Origin: Microbacterium paludicola
GTDB lineage: Bacteria > Actinomycetota > Actinomycetes > Actinomycetales > Microbacteriaceae
Reading direction: 5' to 3'
Assembly (NCBI RefSeq): GCF_015235415.1
Contig: NZ_JADGLL010000029.1
Span: forward strand, 1 to 33,640
Length of the DNA: 33,640 nt
Part shown: piece by piece, positions 8,084 through 19,270 of the stretch
How the letters are laid out: the number at the start of each line of letters is the position of its first letter
How positions within the stretch are numbered: the first letter of the stretch is position 1
Made by a program: the position numbers and the translations under genes
The notes under the pieces: generated by a model
What the model saw: the letters and a program-made list of their open reading frames with translations, nothing else
Databases searched by the model: none
Told to the model about the DNA's origin: nothing

Positions 8084-8097
8084 CCGGGTCGTGAACC

Positions 8098-8691
8098 TCA
8101 GACGCTGAGCAGGCGGCGGATGCCGCGCACCGAGACCGGGCGGAAGCCCGTGGAGCGCAGGTGCGCAACGATCCCGGGCTCGCGCCGGGCGAGCATCATC
8201 CCCCGGCGGATCAGGAACGGCACGGGCTTGCGGTGCTCGCGCACGTCGCGCACGAAGCGGAGCACCATGGTGATCCATCGCGAGCGGTTCACGCTCACGG
8301 CGTCCGCCAGGATGCCGCGGCGCCGTGCCTGCTCGACGACCTCGGCGACGAACACGCCCTCCGCGACGAAGCGGCGGTGCGCGCCGAGCTCCAGCGTGCG
8401 CACGCCGACCGGGCCGTTGGCGGCGATGTCGTAGATCGGCACCTCGGTGCGCCCCGTGCGGGCGAGCTCGTCCAGCGCGGCGAGGGCACGGTCCTGGTGC
8501 CACGATCCGGGGTGGTCCCAGTCGACCTGTCCCGAGCTCAGCCGGGGGAGGGCCGGGTCGTCGCCCGAGCGGTAGAAGTCGTCGAGGCGCAGCAGCGGCA
8601 GACCCGACTGCTCGGCGAGCCGCGACTTGCCGCATCCGCTGGCTCCGCCGATGAGGATCACCTTGGCGAGCGGGGGCACATTCGACGGCAC
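8098..8691 (-). CDS. Second uridine kinase-like P-loop ATPase
   Basis: A 197-residue P-loop protein. Walker A is GGASGCGKS (residues 15-23), and LRLDDFYRSGDDP (35-46) is the DDFY element typical of uridine kinases. VDWDHPGSWH follows, as in that family. The C-terminal half (LRFVRDVREHRKPVPFLIRRG) is less typical, so the substrate may differ. Annotation pipelines usually call such proteins ATP-binding protein or uridine kinase. Start choice is uncertain: GTG at 8691 gives this length, and another in-frame GTG lies at 8679. It is not closely similar to the other kinase-like protein at 4759-5433. Confidence 0.78.
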   Translation of the reverse strand: MPSNVPPLAKVILIGGASGCGKSRLAEQSGLPLLRLDDFYRSGDDPALPRLSSGQVDWDHPGSWHQDRALAALDELARTGRTEVPIYDIAANGPVGVRTLELGAHRRFVAEGVFVAEVVEQARRRGILADAVSVNRSRWITMVLRFVRDVREHRKPVPFLIRRGMMLARREPGIVAHLRSTGFRPVSVRGIRRLLSV

Positions 8692-8757
8692 GGGAGACGA
8701 TTCTGCCGCAGGGATGCTGGAGAGTTGCCGTCATCCGCGCGCGAGGTTCGTCGCTTC

Positions 8758-8830
8758 GGCTCGCTTCGCTCGCTCAGCAACCGGTTGTGGTCTCCGTCAC
8801 CCGTTTATCGAGCGAGCGGAGCGAGTCGAG
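8758..8830. repeat. Dispersed intergenic palindromic repeat, copy in a divergent promoter gap
   Basis: One arm reads CTCGCTTCGCTCGCTCAG and CAACCGG. After about 25 bp the other arm reads CGAGCGAGCGGAGCGAGTCG. This copy sits between two divergent start codons (8691 and 8882) and is the only clear copy in a promoter region, so it cannot simply be a terminator for the flanking genes. Confidence 0.6.
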
Positions 8831-8869
8831 ATGACCACCCCCGGGGGCGCCCGTGTCCGATGCCGCGCC

Positions 8870-8875
8870 TAGGCT
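8870..8875 (+). promoter_or_regulatory. Leaderless-type -10 element of the helicase gene
   Basis: TAGGCT, 6 nt, then the GTG at 8882. There is no purine-rich ribosome-binding site other than the short GAGG directly adjoining the start codon. Confidence 0.5.
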
Positions 8876-8881
8876 CGAGGG

Positions 8882-11800
8882 GTGCCGTTCGAGCTGAGCC
8901 CTGCGGACCTTCCGCGGATCCTGCCGGCGTGGATGGTGCAGCACGGCGCCCATCTCGCCGAGCAGGGGGTCGCGCGCATCGTCGAGCGATACGACCTCGG
9001 CGGCACCACCTCGTACGAGGGGCGCGTGGGGCGCTGGACGATCTACGTCGACCTGAGCGAGCGCGAGGGCGTGAGCGTCGACTGCGACGAGTGCGGCAAG
9101 GACGGCTGCGTGCACGCGGCGGCCATCCTGCACCTCATCGCCCACGGGGCGACGTCCGCCACGGGCCTGCGGCCGCCATCGGGGCTCGTCGAGCCGTGGC
9201 GACGCGCGCTCGAGCGCGCGCTCGATGACCCCGGCGTCGCCGAGCCGACCGACGTCGCCCTGCTGATCGGGCTCGATCGGGACGGCGTGCAGATCCGGCC
9301 GGGACTGCGCGGAACGCGGGGCACGTGGATCCGCACCGGCATCGGCTGGCGGGACCTCGACGGCAAGGGGATCACCGCCGAGCAGCGTCGTGCGCTCGGC
9401 GAGCTCGAGGCGCTGCACGAGGCGCGCGAGCACTTCCCCGGCTCGACCCGGCCGGTGTACCGCAGCCGGTGGGGCTCGTACGACCGGGCGCCGCAGTGGA
9501 TCCGGCTGGACGAGCTCCCCAGCCGCGGGCTGTGGGGAGTGCTCGCCGACCTCCGAGACGCGGGCGTCCACCTCGTCGCCGACACCAAGGCGCAGTCGCC
9601 CGTCGCGCTGCGTGCGGAGCCGGCCGCCCATCACCTCTCGCTCGATCGCCGCGACGGCGCGCTCCACGTGCGCCCGGTGATCGACCTGCAGACGGAGGAC
9701 GACGTCCGGATCCTGCCCGTCGGCGTCCCCGTCGCGGCGCTCGCGATCGCGGACGACGACGGCGTGCGGGAGCTCGTGCCGCTGCGCGAGCCGCTCGCCG
9801 ACGCGTTCACGCGGCTGATGCAGGGCGAGGCGTTCACCATCCCCGACGAGGCGGTCGCCGACTTCGAGCGCGACTACCTGCCGAAGCTGCGCCGCGTCGC
9901 CCCGCTGCGATCCGAGGCGGGCACGTACGACATCCCGGCCCCGGCGCGGCCGACGCTCGTCCTGACCCTCGCGCAGGCGGAGGCGCGCGCGACGCTCTCC
10001 TGGCGGTGGGAGTATCCGGATGCGTCGGGCCTGCGGCTTCCCGCCGAGGAGCGCGCGATCGGCGACGCCGTCGAGGCCGCCGCGGGCGAGCGGCGCGAGT
10101 TGCTCGGTGCGCGTCAGGGCACCGGATTCGGCGCGGCGATGCTGACGAAGGACGAGACGGTCGAGTTCCGCACGGGCGTGCTGCCGGCCCTGCGCGGCGT
10201 CGACGGGGTGCGCGTCGACGAGACCGACGAGCAGCCCGAGTACCGGTTCGCGGCCGATCCGCCCGTCGTCCACGTGTCGACCGCGCCGCACGGGAACGAC
10301 TGGTTCGACCTCGAGGTGAGCGTCGACGTCGGCGGCGAGGCGGTGCCGCTCGGGATGCTGCTGACCGCGCTCGTCGCTCGCGACCGCTACGTCGTGCTGC
10401 CGAGCGGCACGGTCTTCACGCTCAACGCGACCCAGTTCGATCCACTGCGCGAGCTGCTCGAGGAGGCGCGGTCGCTGCAGGATCGCCCGACCGGCCCGCT
10501 GCGGATCAGCCGGTGGCAGACCGACCTGTGGGAGGAGCTCGTCGGGATCGGGCTCGTCCAGGCGCAGGCGAACGACTGGCTCGACCGCCTGCGGGGTCTG
10601 ACCGAGGCCGATCGGCTGGAGCCGGTCGAGGTGCCCCCGGGCTTCCGGGCGCAGCTGCGCGACTACCAGAAGGCCGGCCTCGCGTGGCTCGACTTCCTGC
10701 GGCGGCACCGCCTGGGCGGGATCCTCGCCGACGACATGGGCCTCGGCAAGACCGTGCAGGTGCTGGCGGCTCTGGAGCGTGCCCGGCAGGAGGATCCGTC
10801 GGGCCGCTATCTCGTCGTCGCGCCGACGAGCGTCGTGTCGAACTGGGTGTCGGAGGCCGCGCGCTTCGCCCCCGCGCTCCCGACGGTCGGCATGGACGAG
10901 ACCAGCGGCAAGCGGGGAACCGCGCTCGCGGAGGCAGTCGGCGACGCCCGCCTCGTCGTCACCAGCTATGCGCTGTTCCGCCTCGACTTCGACGAGTACC
11001 AGGCGATGGGATTCACGGTGCTCGTGCTCGACGAGGCGCAGCAGATCAAGAACCACCGCGCCCAGACCCACCGCTGCGCGCGCGTGATGGACGTGCCGAG
11101 CAAGTTCGCGATCACCGGCACCCCGCTCGAGAACAACCTGCTCGAGCTGTGGGCGCTCGCCTCGCTCGTGGCCCCCGGGCTGCTGGGCGGGGAGCGGTCG
11201 TTCACCGACCAGTACCGCAAGCCCATCGAGCGCGAGCGCAACGGCGAGCGGCTGCATCGCCTGCGCCGCCGCCTGCGGCCGTTCATGCTGCGCCGCACGA
11301 AGGAGGAGGTCGCCTCCGACCTTCCCGAGAAGACCGAGCAGCTGCTCGAGGTCGAGCTGCATCCTGCGCACCGGCGCGCGTATGCGACGCGCCTGCAGCG
11401 CGAGCGGCAGAAGGTGCTGGGGCTCCTCGACGACGTCGAGGCGAACCGGATGGAGATCCTCCGCTCCCTGACGACGCTGCGGCTGCTCGCGTTGGATCCG
11501 GATCTCGTCGACGGCGCCGGATCGGCCCCCTCCGCCAAGCTCGAGAAGCTCGGCGAGCTGCTCGAGGAGATCGTCGGCGACGGGCACAGCGTGCTGGTGT
11601 TCAGCCAGTTCACGCAGTTCCTCGGCCGCGCGGCGGCGGTCGCCGACGCGCGAGGGATCCCGTACGCGTACCTCGACGGATCCGTCTCGATGAGCGCCCG
11701 GAAGCGGATGATCGAGCGGTTCACCGGGGGAGACGTGCCGGTGTTCTTCATCTCGCTCAAGGCCGGCGGCTTCGGCCTCAACCTCACCCAGGCCGACTAC

Positions 11801-12046
11801 TGCATCCTGCTCGACCCCTGGTGGAACCCCGCCGCCGAGGCGCAGGCGACCGACCGCGCGCACCGGATCGGGCAGACGCGTCCGGTCGTCGTCTACCGCC
11901 TCATCTCGAAGGGCACGATCGAGTCGAAGGTCGTCGCGATGCAGGAGAAGAAGTCGCGGCTGTTCCGCGACGTGCTGGCGGGAGACGACCCGTCGTCCGT
12001 CGGCGCGCTGAGCGCCACCGACTTCCGCGGGCTGATCGAGGGCTGA
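8882..12046 (+). CDS. SNF2/HepA-family DEAD-like helicase with SWIM-type zinc motif
   Basis: A 1054-residue SNF2-family ATPase. The N-terminus has a SWIM-like zinc motif, C68-x2-C71-x4-C76-x-H78, thought to mediate DNA or protein binding. A long middle region (about 100-570) has no recognised motif. The motor follows: QLRDYQKAGLAWL (Q-motif and entry), Walker A in DDMGLGKT (617-624), DEAQ box at 717-720, ITGTPLENN, then the C-terminal lobe with VFSQFTQF, SLKAGGFGLNL and motif VI DRAHRIGQ (991-998). All catalytic elements are intact. Bacterial relatives (HepA/RapA-like, often fused to SWIM) are linked to transcription recycling or DNA repair, but this subgroup's role is not established. The GTG at 8882 is probably leaderless. 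It is monocistronic. Confidence 0.93.
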   Translation: MPFELSPADLPRILPAWMVQHGAHLAEQGVARIVERYDLGGTTSYEGRVGRWTIYVDLSEREGVSVDCDECGKDGCVHAAAILHLIAHGATSATGLRPPSGLVEPWRRALERALDDPGVAEPTDVALLIGLDRDGVQIRPGLRGTRGTWIRTGIGWRDLDGKGITAEQRRALGELEALHEAREHFPGSTRPVYRSRWGSYDRAPQWIRLDELPSRGLWGVLADLRDAGVHLVADTKAQSPVALRAEPAAHHLSLDRRDGALHVRPVIDLQTEDDVRILPVGVPVAALAIADDDGVRELVPLREPLADAFTRLMQGEAFTIPDEAVADFERDYLPKLRRVAPLRSEAGTYDIPAPARPTLVLTLAQAEARATLSWRWEYPDASGLRLPAEERAIGDAVEAAAGERRELLGARQGTGFGAAMLTKDETVEFRTGVLPALRGVDGVRVDETDEQPEYRFAADPPVVHVSTAPHGNDWFDLEVSVDVGGEAVPLGMLLTALVARDRYVVLPSGTVFTLNATQFDPLRELLEEARSLQDRPTGPLRISRWQTDLWEELVGIGLVQAQANDWLDRLRGLTEADRLEPVEVPPGFRAQLRDYQKAGLAWLDFLRRHRLGGILADDMGLGKTVQVLAALERARQEDPSGRYLVVAPTSVVSNWVSEAARFAPALPTVGMDETSGKRGTALAEAVGDARLVVTSYALFRLDFDEYQAMGFTVLVLDEAQQIKNHRAQTHRCARVMDVPSKFAITGTPLENNLLELWALASLVAPGLLGGERSFTDQYRKPIERERNGERLHRLRRRLRPFMLRRTKEEVASDLPEKTEQLLEVELHPAHRRAYATRLQRERQKVLGLLDDVEANRMEILRSLTTLRLLALDPDLVDGAGSAPSAKLEKLGELLEEIVGDGHSVLVFSQFTQFLGRAAAVADARGIPYAYLDGSVSMSARKRMIERFTGGDVPVFFISLKAGGFGLNLTQADYCILLDPWWNPAAEAQATDRAHRIGQTRPVVVYRLISKGTIESKVVAMQEKKSRLFRDVLAGDDPSSVGALSATDFRGLIEG

Positions 12047-12234
12047 GGGCGAATCTTCACCGGATCGACGCCTTCGCTCGTTCGTCGGCGCCTCCGTGAA
12101 GGCGCACAATGGACGACGGGAGAGGGACTCGGAGGGCGGATCGAAGGGTCGACGTGGGATCAGATCCCCGGAGCGAGCGCCGTGCGGAGGGCGCCGAAGT
12201 GCGGCGCACTGATCACGCGGAGCGCGCCGAAGCG

Positions 12235-13113
12235 ATGAACGCGCCGCAGGCGACGCGGCGTGGAACGCGCCGTGGGCGCGGAAGGCAGACGAGGGACTTC
12301 CGTGCGACGACGAGCGCCCTCGAGGGCCTGTCGCTTGCCGGCGCCAGCGTGGCCGTCCACGTGACCGACCTCGACCGCGGCGACGTCGTGCTCGCCGGCG
12401 ATGACCACCTGCCCCTGCCGATCGGCGGGCTCGGGGTCGTGCCGCTGCTGATCGAGACCGCGGCGCGCATCGACGCGGGCACGCTCGATCCCCACGCCCT
12501 CGCCGAACGCGAGGCGGGGACCCTCGCGCCCACGGGCGTGTGGCGCTCGATGGCCGTGCCGACTCTGCCGATCGTGGATCTCGCGGTGCTCGCGGCGGCC
12601 GCGGGAGACGCCGCGGCGACGAACGCGCTGCTCGCGCAGGTCGGCCACGAGAACGTGACGCGCCGGATCGTCGACCTCGGGATGCCCAGGTCGGCGCTGC
12701 TCGACGGCTTCCGCTGCGAGCGGGGGCCCGATGACGCCCCGTACATCGCGCTCGGCACCGCGCGCGAGTTCGCCGAGCTGTTCGCGTCCCTCGCCGCGGG
12801 CACCGCGGTCGGCCCGGCAGTGAGCGAGCGCGTCGTCGGATGGCTCAGCCCCGTCACGGACGCCGGGCTCGTCGCCGCCGCTGTGGGCGGCGACCCGTTC
12901 TCGCACGAGCCCGACGGCCACGGCCTCGTCCACTTCGCGAAGACCGGACGCGAGCGCGGGGTCCGCGCGGATGCGGGCGTGCTCGCGGGACGCCGGGGCG
13001 CCTTCGCGTATGCGCTGATCGTCGCGTTCGACGACCTCTCGCTGCTTCACCGGCACCGCGTGCACCAGGCGTTCCACGCGCTCGGCGGCGACCTCCTCGA
13101 GTACGCGACCTGA
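12235..13113 (+). CDS. Class A beta-lactamase-fold protein lacking the catalytic serine and lysine
   Basis: A 292-residue protein from the ATG at 12235; an in-frame ATG at 12109 would add 42 low-complexity basic residues and is less likely. It aligns by eye with class A beta-lactamase-like serine hydrolases: SVAVHVTDLDRGDVVLAGDD is the usual first strands, AGDAAATNALLAQVG is the SDN region, and FAKTGRERGVRADAGVL is the KTG strand. However, the SxxK motif is replaced by PIGGLGV (residues 62-68), and the SDN motif by GDA, so the nucleophile, general base and a second serine are all gone. KTG is kept. There is no signal peptide. It is therefore probably a cytoplasmic pseudoenzyme or binding protein, not a resistance enzyme. 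Confidence 0.7.
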   Translation: MNAPQATRRGTRRGRGRQTRDFRATTSALEGLSLAGASVAVHVTDLDRGDVVLAGDDHLPLPIGGLGVVPLLIETAARIDAGTLDPHALAEREAGTLAPTGVWRSMAVPTLPIVDLAVLAAAAGDAAATNALLAQVGHENVTRRIVDLGMPRSALLDGFRCERGPDDAPYIALGTAREFAELFASLAAGTAVGPAVSERVVGWLSPVTDAGLVAAAVGGDPFSHEPDGHGLVHFAKTGRERGVRADAGVLAGRRGAFAYALIVAFDDLSLLHRHRVHQAFHALGGDLLEYAT

Positions 13114-13177
13114 CGCGACCGGATCCGGCGCGAGCGCACATCCAGCGCGCGGCGGCGCATCCTCAGGGAGGTGGTCT

Positions 13178-13197
13178 GACCGCGGGGATGGGCGGTC
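13178..13197. terminator. Weak hairpin between convergent genes
   Basis: GACCGC, an 8-nt loop, then GCGGTC, between the beta-lactamase-like gene and padR, which converge. The stem is short, so this is only a possible terminator. Confidence 0.3.
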
Positions 13198-13222
13198 GGC
13201 CCGGATGATGTGACGCGGGCGG

Positions 13223-13831
13223 CTACGCGTGACCGGCGACCGTGTCCTCGGGGCCGTAGAGGTCGTCGACAAGGGCGAGGCCCCGCTCGGCCCACGCGAT
13301 CTCCGCACGCGCGCGGTCCACCAGGCCCTCGTAGCCGAAGCGCTTGAAGGCGACCGTGCGGTCGTGGTCGCGCGGGTGGGTCGCCGCGAGACGACGCTGC
13401 AGCATCGGGTTCGCGCGGGCGTCGATGCGCTCGAGCTCGGCCTCCCACTGCTCGAGCTCGCCGCGCCAGTGCCGGATGTGATCCGCGAGGAACGCCCGGG
13501 CCGCCTCGGGAGACGCCGACTCGAGGTACGCGGCCTTCAGGTTCGCGGGTTCGCGCGCCCTCGCGTAGCTCAGCGGCCCCTCCATCCAGGCCGCGTACGC
13601 CTGGTCGCCCTCGTCGGTGAGGTGGTAGACGCGGCGGGTGCCGCGCTCGCCGCGGGGCTGGTCCTCGCCGACCACGAGCCCCTCGCTCTCCATCTTGCGC
13701 AGCTCGGGGTAGATCTGGCTGTCGGGCGCGTGCCACAGGTGCCCGACAGAGACCTGGAACTGCTTCTGCAGGTCGTAGCCCGACAGCGGGCCCACGCGCA
13801 GCAGGGCCATGAGCGCGTAGCGAAGACTCAT
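13223..13831 (-). CDS. PadR family transcriptional regulator
   Basis: A 202-residue regulator. The N-terminal winged helix is typical PadR: SLRYALMALLRVGPLSGYDLQKQF, then HLWHAPDSQIYPELRKMESEGLV, and the wing RGTRRVYHLTDEG. The C-terminal half (about 95-190) is the helical Vir_act_alpha_C-type dimerisation domain. PadR proteins usually repress a nearby gene and often respond to phenolic compounds. Its location next to the ligM-purU-metF operon makes aromatic acids a reasonable ligand guess, but many PadR proteins regulate efflux pumps and nothing here proves the target. It lies downstream of ligM on the same strand, behind a hairpin, so it is likely transcribed separately. Confidence 0.9.
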   Translation of the reverse strand: MSLRYALMALLRVGPLSGYDLQKQFQVSVGHLWHAPDSQIYPELRKMESEGLVVGEDQPRGERGTRRVYHLTDEGDQAYAAWMEGPLSYARAREPANLKAAYLESASPEAARAFLADHIRHWRGELEQWEAELERIDARANPMLQRRLAATHPRDHDRTVAFKRFGYEGLVDRARAEIAWAERGLALVDDLYGPEDTVAGHA

Positions 13832-13900
13832 CCCGCCGCGCTCCGTTCGCTCGGTGCACTCATCCGGTCATCCCCTCGGTCTGATCCACTTCTATCGGAC

Positions 13901-13934
13901 GAGGGGCCCGGGACACCAACTTCCCGGACCCCTC
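13901..13934 (-). terminator. Hairpin terminator after the ligM-like gene
   Basis: GAGGGGCCCGGGA (13901-13913) pairs with TCCCGGACCCCTC (13922-13934) with one mismatch and an 8-nt loop. It lies just past the ligM stop codon (13952) and before padR, ending the metF-purU-ligM transcript. Confidence 0.65.
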
Positions 13935-13951
13935 GCGTCACATCCGCCCGC

Positions 13952-17174
<3,223 letters not shown>

Positions 17175-17219
17175 GGGATGCGTTCCTTCCGGTCGGCCGC
17201 GCTTCGTTGCGCAGACGCG

Positions 17220-17253
17220 ACGTTACCTATGGCGATAGGGAATGTCCATAGGT
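17220..17253 (-). promoter_or_regulatory. Promoter and operator-like palindrome upstream of metF-purU-ligM
   Basis: On the minus strand TGGACA (17248-17243), a 17-bp spacer and TAACGT (17225-17220) form a good sigma-70-type promoter. The same stretch is a perfect inverted repeat, ACCTATGG at 17225-17232 and CCATAGGT at 17246-17253, with a third ATAGG half-site at 17235-17239. The repeat spans from -35 to -10, exactly where a repressor would act. The cognate regulator is unknown; the PadR and IclR genes nearby are candidates. Confidence 0.6.
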
Positions 17254-17269
17254 GACGACGGATTCCCGG

Positions 17270-19270
17270 TCAGTCGCGCCCGATGGCGGCGAGCCACGCC
17301 ATCGCGACGGATGCGGCCAGGCCGTCGTCGAGGTCGGCCGGATCCCATTCGCGCACCAGAGCGGCCGCCCGCGCCCGCTCCTCGTCGCCCGCGAGCGCCG
17401 AATACAGCAGCACGTACTCGCCGAGCTCGCCGGAGAACGCCGCCTCGCCGCCGGCCGCCGCGACGTTCGCCGCCACACGCTCGGGATCCTGCCCGAGGTA
17501 CTGCAGCCCGACCGGGCCGACGGGCAGCAGCTGGATGCCGAGGATGGCCGAGGGCTCGGGGCTGAACCACGTCGCGTAGTCGCGCTTTCCGCCCCAGGTG
17601 AGCGACACGATGCCGTGCGCGTAGGGCGCCGGGAGGCCATCCGGCTCGAGCCAGAGGGAGCGGGCGGCGTGCGCCTCGGCCGACAGCAGCCACTCGGCCC
17701 GCGCGCGCAGGGCGTCGTCGCCGCGGACGGCCGCCCACAGGGCGAGGCCGTTCCAGGCGGCGACGGCCTCGGAGGACGACTCCTGGTTGTTGCCGTCGGC
17801 GAACGGGGCCGTGCCGGATGCCCACGAGTGCCCGCGGTAGGCGTCGAACGTCCGCAGGGCGGGAAGCGCATCCTGTGCCCCTCCCGCGATGTCGGCGGCG
17901 AGGGCATCCATCGCGGGGGTCAGCCGCTCGAGCGCGCCGGGCCTCGCCTCCGCGAGCGCCGTCGCGGCGAACAGGAAGTAGCCGTAGTGGAAGTGGTGGT
18001 CGTTGCCCTCCTCCGAGCCGAAGGACGGTGCCCGGCCGACCACCAGGTGCAGCCGATCGTCGTAGGCGAGGCAGCGCTCCGCGCGCAGAACGCAGCCATC
18101 CGGGTCCGTCCAGGGGCCGAGCTCGCGCTCGAGCAGCGCCGTAGCCTCGTCCTCGAGCGGCCGGTCGCCGAGGGAGCGGGCGAGCAGCAGCAGCGACGCC
18201 AGGCGGGCGAGCCCCTTCCCGCCGAAGTACGTGTCGGCGGCCGTGGGGAGCGTCGCCGCGAGATCCTCCGCCAGCTGGGCGCGGATGCCCTCCAGGTCGG
18301 CCGAGTCCGGGAGGTCGAAGCCCGCGGCGGGGCGCATGCGCGGCACGCCCCACGAGAGGGTCGTCGCCCGGCAGGCCGCCGCCGCGCCGAAGGCCGTCTC
18401 GTACGCCCCGCTCGTGCAGCCGTCGTCGGATCCGCTCCCCGGGAACGGCACGACGATCGTGCGGTCGGTGCCCTCGTACGTCAGCCGGGTGAGGGCCGCC
18501 TCGTCGGTGAGCGCGTACTCCGTCTCGACGCCGGTGACGGGGTCGCCGATCGCCGCGGCCCAGTCCTCGGGGGCGGCCCCGTGTGGCACCGGCCACCATT
18601 GCGCGGTGGAGCCCGCGGCGATCGTCACGGTGCCGCCGTCGACGCCGGCCCCGGGGGCGGTGAGGCCGTAGACGACGTCGTCGGCGGCGGTCGTCCACAG
18701 GTCGTCGCCGTACGCGGTCAGCGGCTTGTCGATGCCGAGCGCCGTCTCGCGCGCGGCGGTGAAGGCGACGACGGGCCATCCCTCCGCGAGGGTGAGGTCG
18801 CCGATCGCGCCGTCGTCGTCCGAGAGCCGGATCGTCACGGACACCTCGTCGTAGCGCACCACCTCGGCCCCGGTCGCGCCGGCGTCGACGGTGATTCCGC
18901 CGTCGAAGGGCGCGAGGATCGCGTCCGCCGAGGCGACGACCTCCGGCAGGTCGAACGCGAAGCCCGAGTCGGTGAGGCGGAAGGCGAGGGGATACGGATG
19001 GACCGTCTGCGGCTCGGCGCCGAACACAAGCCCCGAGAACCACCGGTTCGTCGGCGGCAGCAGGCCGTCGGCCAGTCGCGAGGGTGCGACGTCCGAGATC
19101 CTCTGCACCGGCAACTCGGGGGCGTGCCCGATCGCGTCCGGGGTGGCCCAGTCGGCCGTCGCCGGCCCGTCCTCGGGGTCCGCGGCGACCGGACCCCCTC
19201 CGACGCAGGCGCAGAGGGCCAGCAGAGGCAGCAGCGCCGCCGCGGCGGTCGCGCGGCGGGGCGTGCGCAT
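17270..19270 (-). CDS. GH81 endo-beta-1,3-glucanase, predicted lipoprotein
   Basis: A 666-residue glycoside hydrolase of family 81 acting on beta-1,3-glucans. Family landmarks: PTNRWFSGLVFG near the N-terminus, NDHHFHYGYFL (about 420-431), DAYRGHSWASG (about 474-484) and GNNQESSSEAVAAWNG (about 492-507), the last two containing the catalytic and conserved acidic residues. The N-terminus MRTPRRATAAAALLPLLALCACVGG is a signal sequence with a possible lipobox (LCAC), so the enzyme is probably tethered outside the membrane. The ATG overlaps the HlyD-like stop (TGATG), and the long open frame upstream is a shadow, not a fusion. As last gene of a GT2 synthase operon it likely trims or releases the polymer rather than feeding on fungal walls. 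Confidence 0.9.
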   Translation of the reverse strand: MRTPRRATAAAALLPLLALCACVGGGPVAADPEDGPATADWATPDAIGHAPELPVQRISDVAPSRLADGLLPPTNRWFSGLVFGAEPQTVHPYPLAFRLTDSGFAFDLPEVVASADAILAPFDGGITVDAGATGAEVVRYDEVSVTIRLSDDDGAIGDLTLAEGWPVVAFTAARETALGIDKPLTAYGDDLWTTAADDVVYGLTAPGAGVDGGTVTIAAGSTAQWWPVPHGAAPEDWAAAIGDPVTGVETEYALTDEAALTRLTYEGTDRTIVVPFPGSGSDDGCTSGAYETAFGAAAACRATTLSWGVPRMRPAAGFDLPDSADLEGIRAQLAEDLAATLPTAADTYFGGKGLARLASLLLLARSLGDRPLEDEATALLERELGPWTDPDGCVLRAERCLAYDDRLHLVVGRAPSFGSEEGNDHHFHYGYFLFAATALAEARPGALERLTPAMDALAADIAGGAQDALPALRTFDAYRGHSWASGTAPFADGNNQESSSEAVAAWNGLALWAAVRGDDALRARAEWLLSAEAHAARSLWLEPDGLPAPYAHGIVSLTWGGKRDYATWFSPEPSAILGIQLLPVGPVGLQYLGQDPERVAANVAAAGGEAAFSGELGEYVLLYSALAGDEERARAAALVREWDPADLDDGLAASVAMAWLAAIGRD

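Noticed and set aside
8774..12109. Minus-strand open frame of 1111 residues and a plus-strand frame at 9325-12099
   Set aside because: Both are Arg/Ala/Gly-rich shadows of the SNF2 helicase gene, typical of very high-GC DNA; neither has family motifs.
12109..12234. Upstream in-frame start for the beta-lactamase-fold protein
   Set aside because: It adds 42 low-complexity basic and acidic residues outside the fold, with no clear ribosome-binding site; kept only as an alternative.
17175..17269. Possible THF or glycine riboswitch before metF
   Set aside because: The leader is short and no conserved riboswitch core was recognised; the palindrome overlaps promoter boxes and fits a protein operator better.
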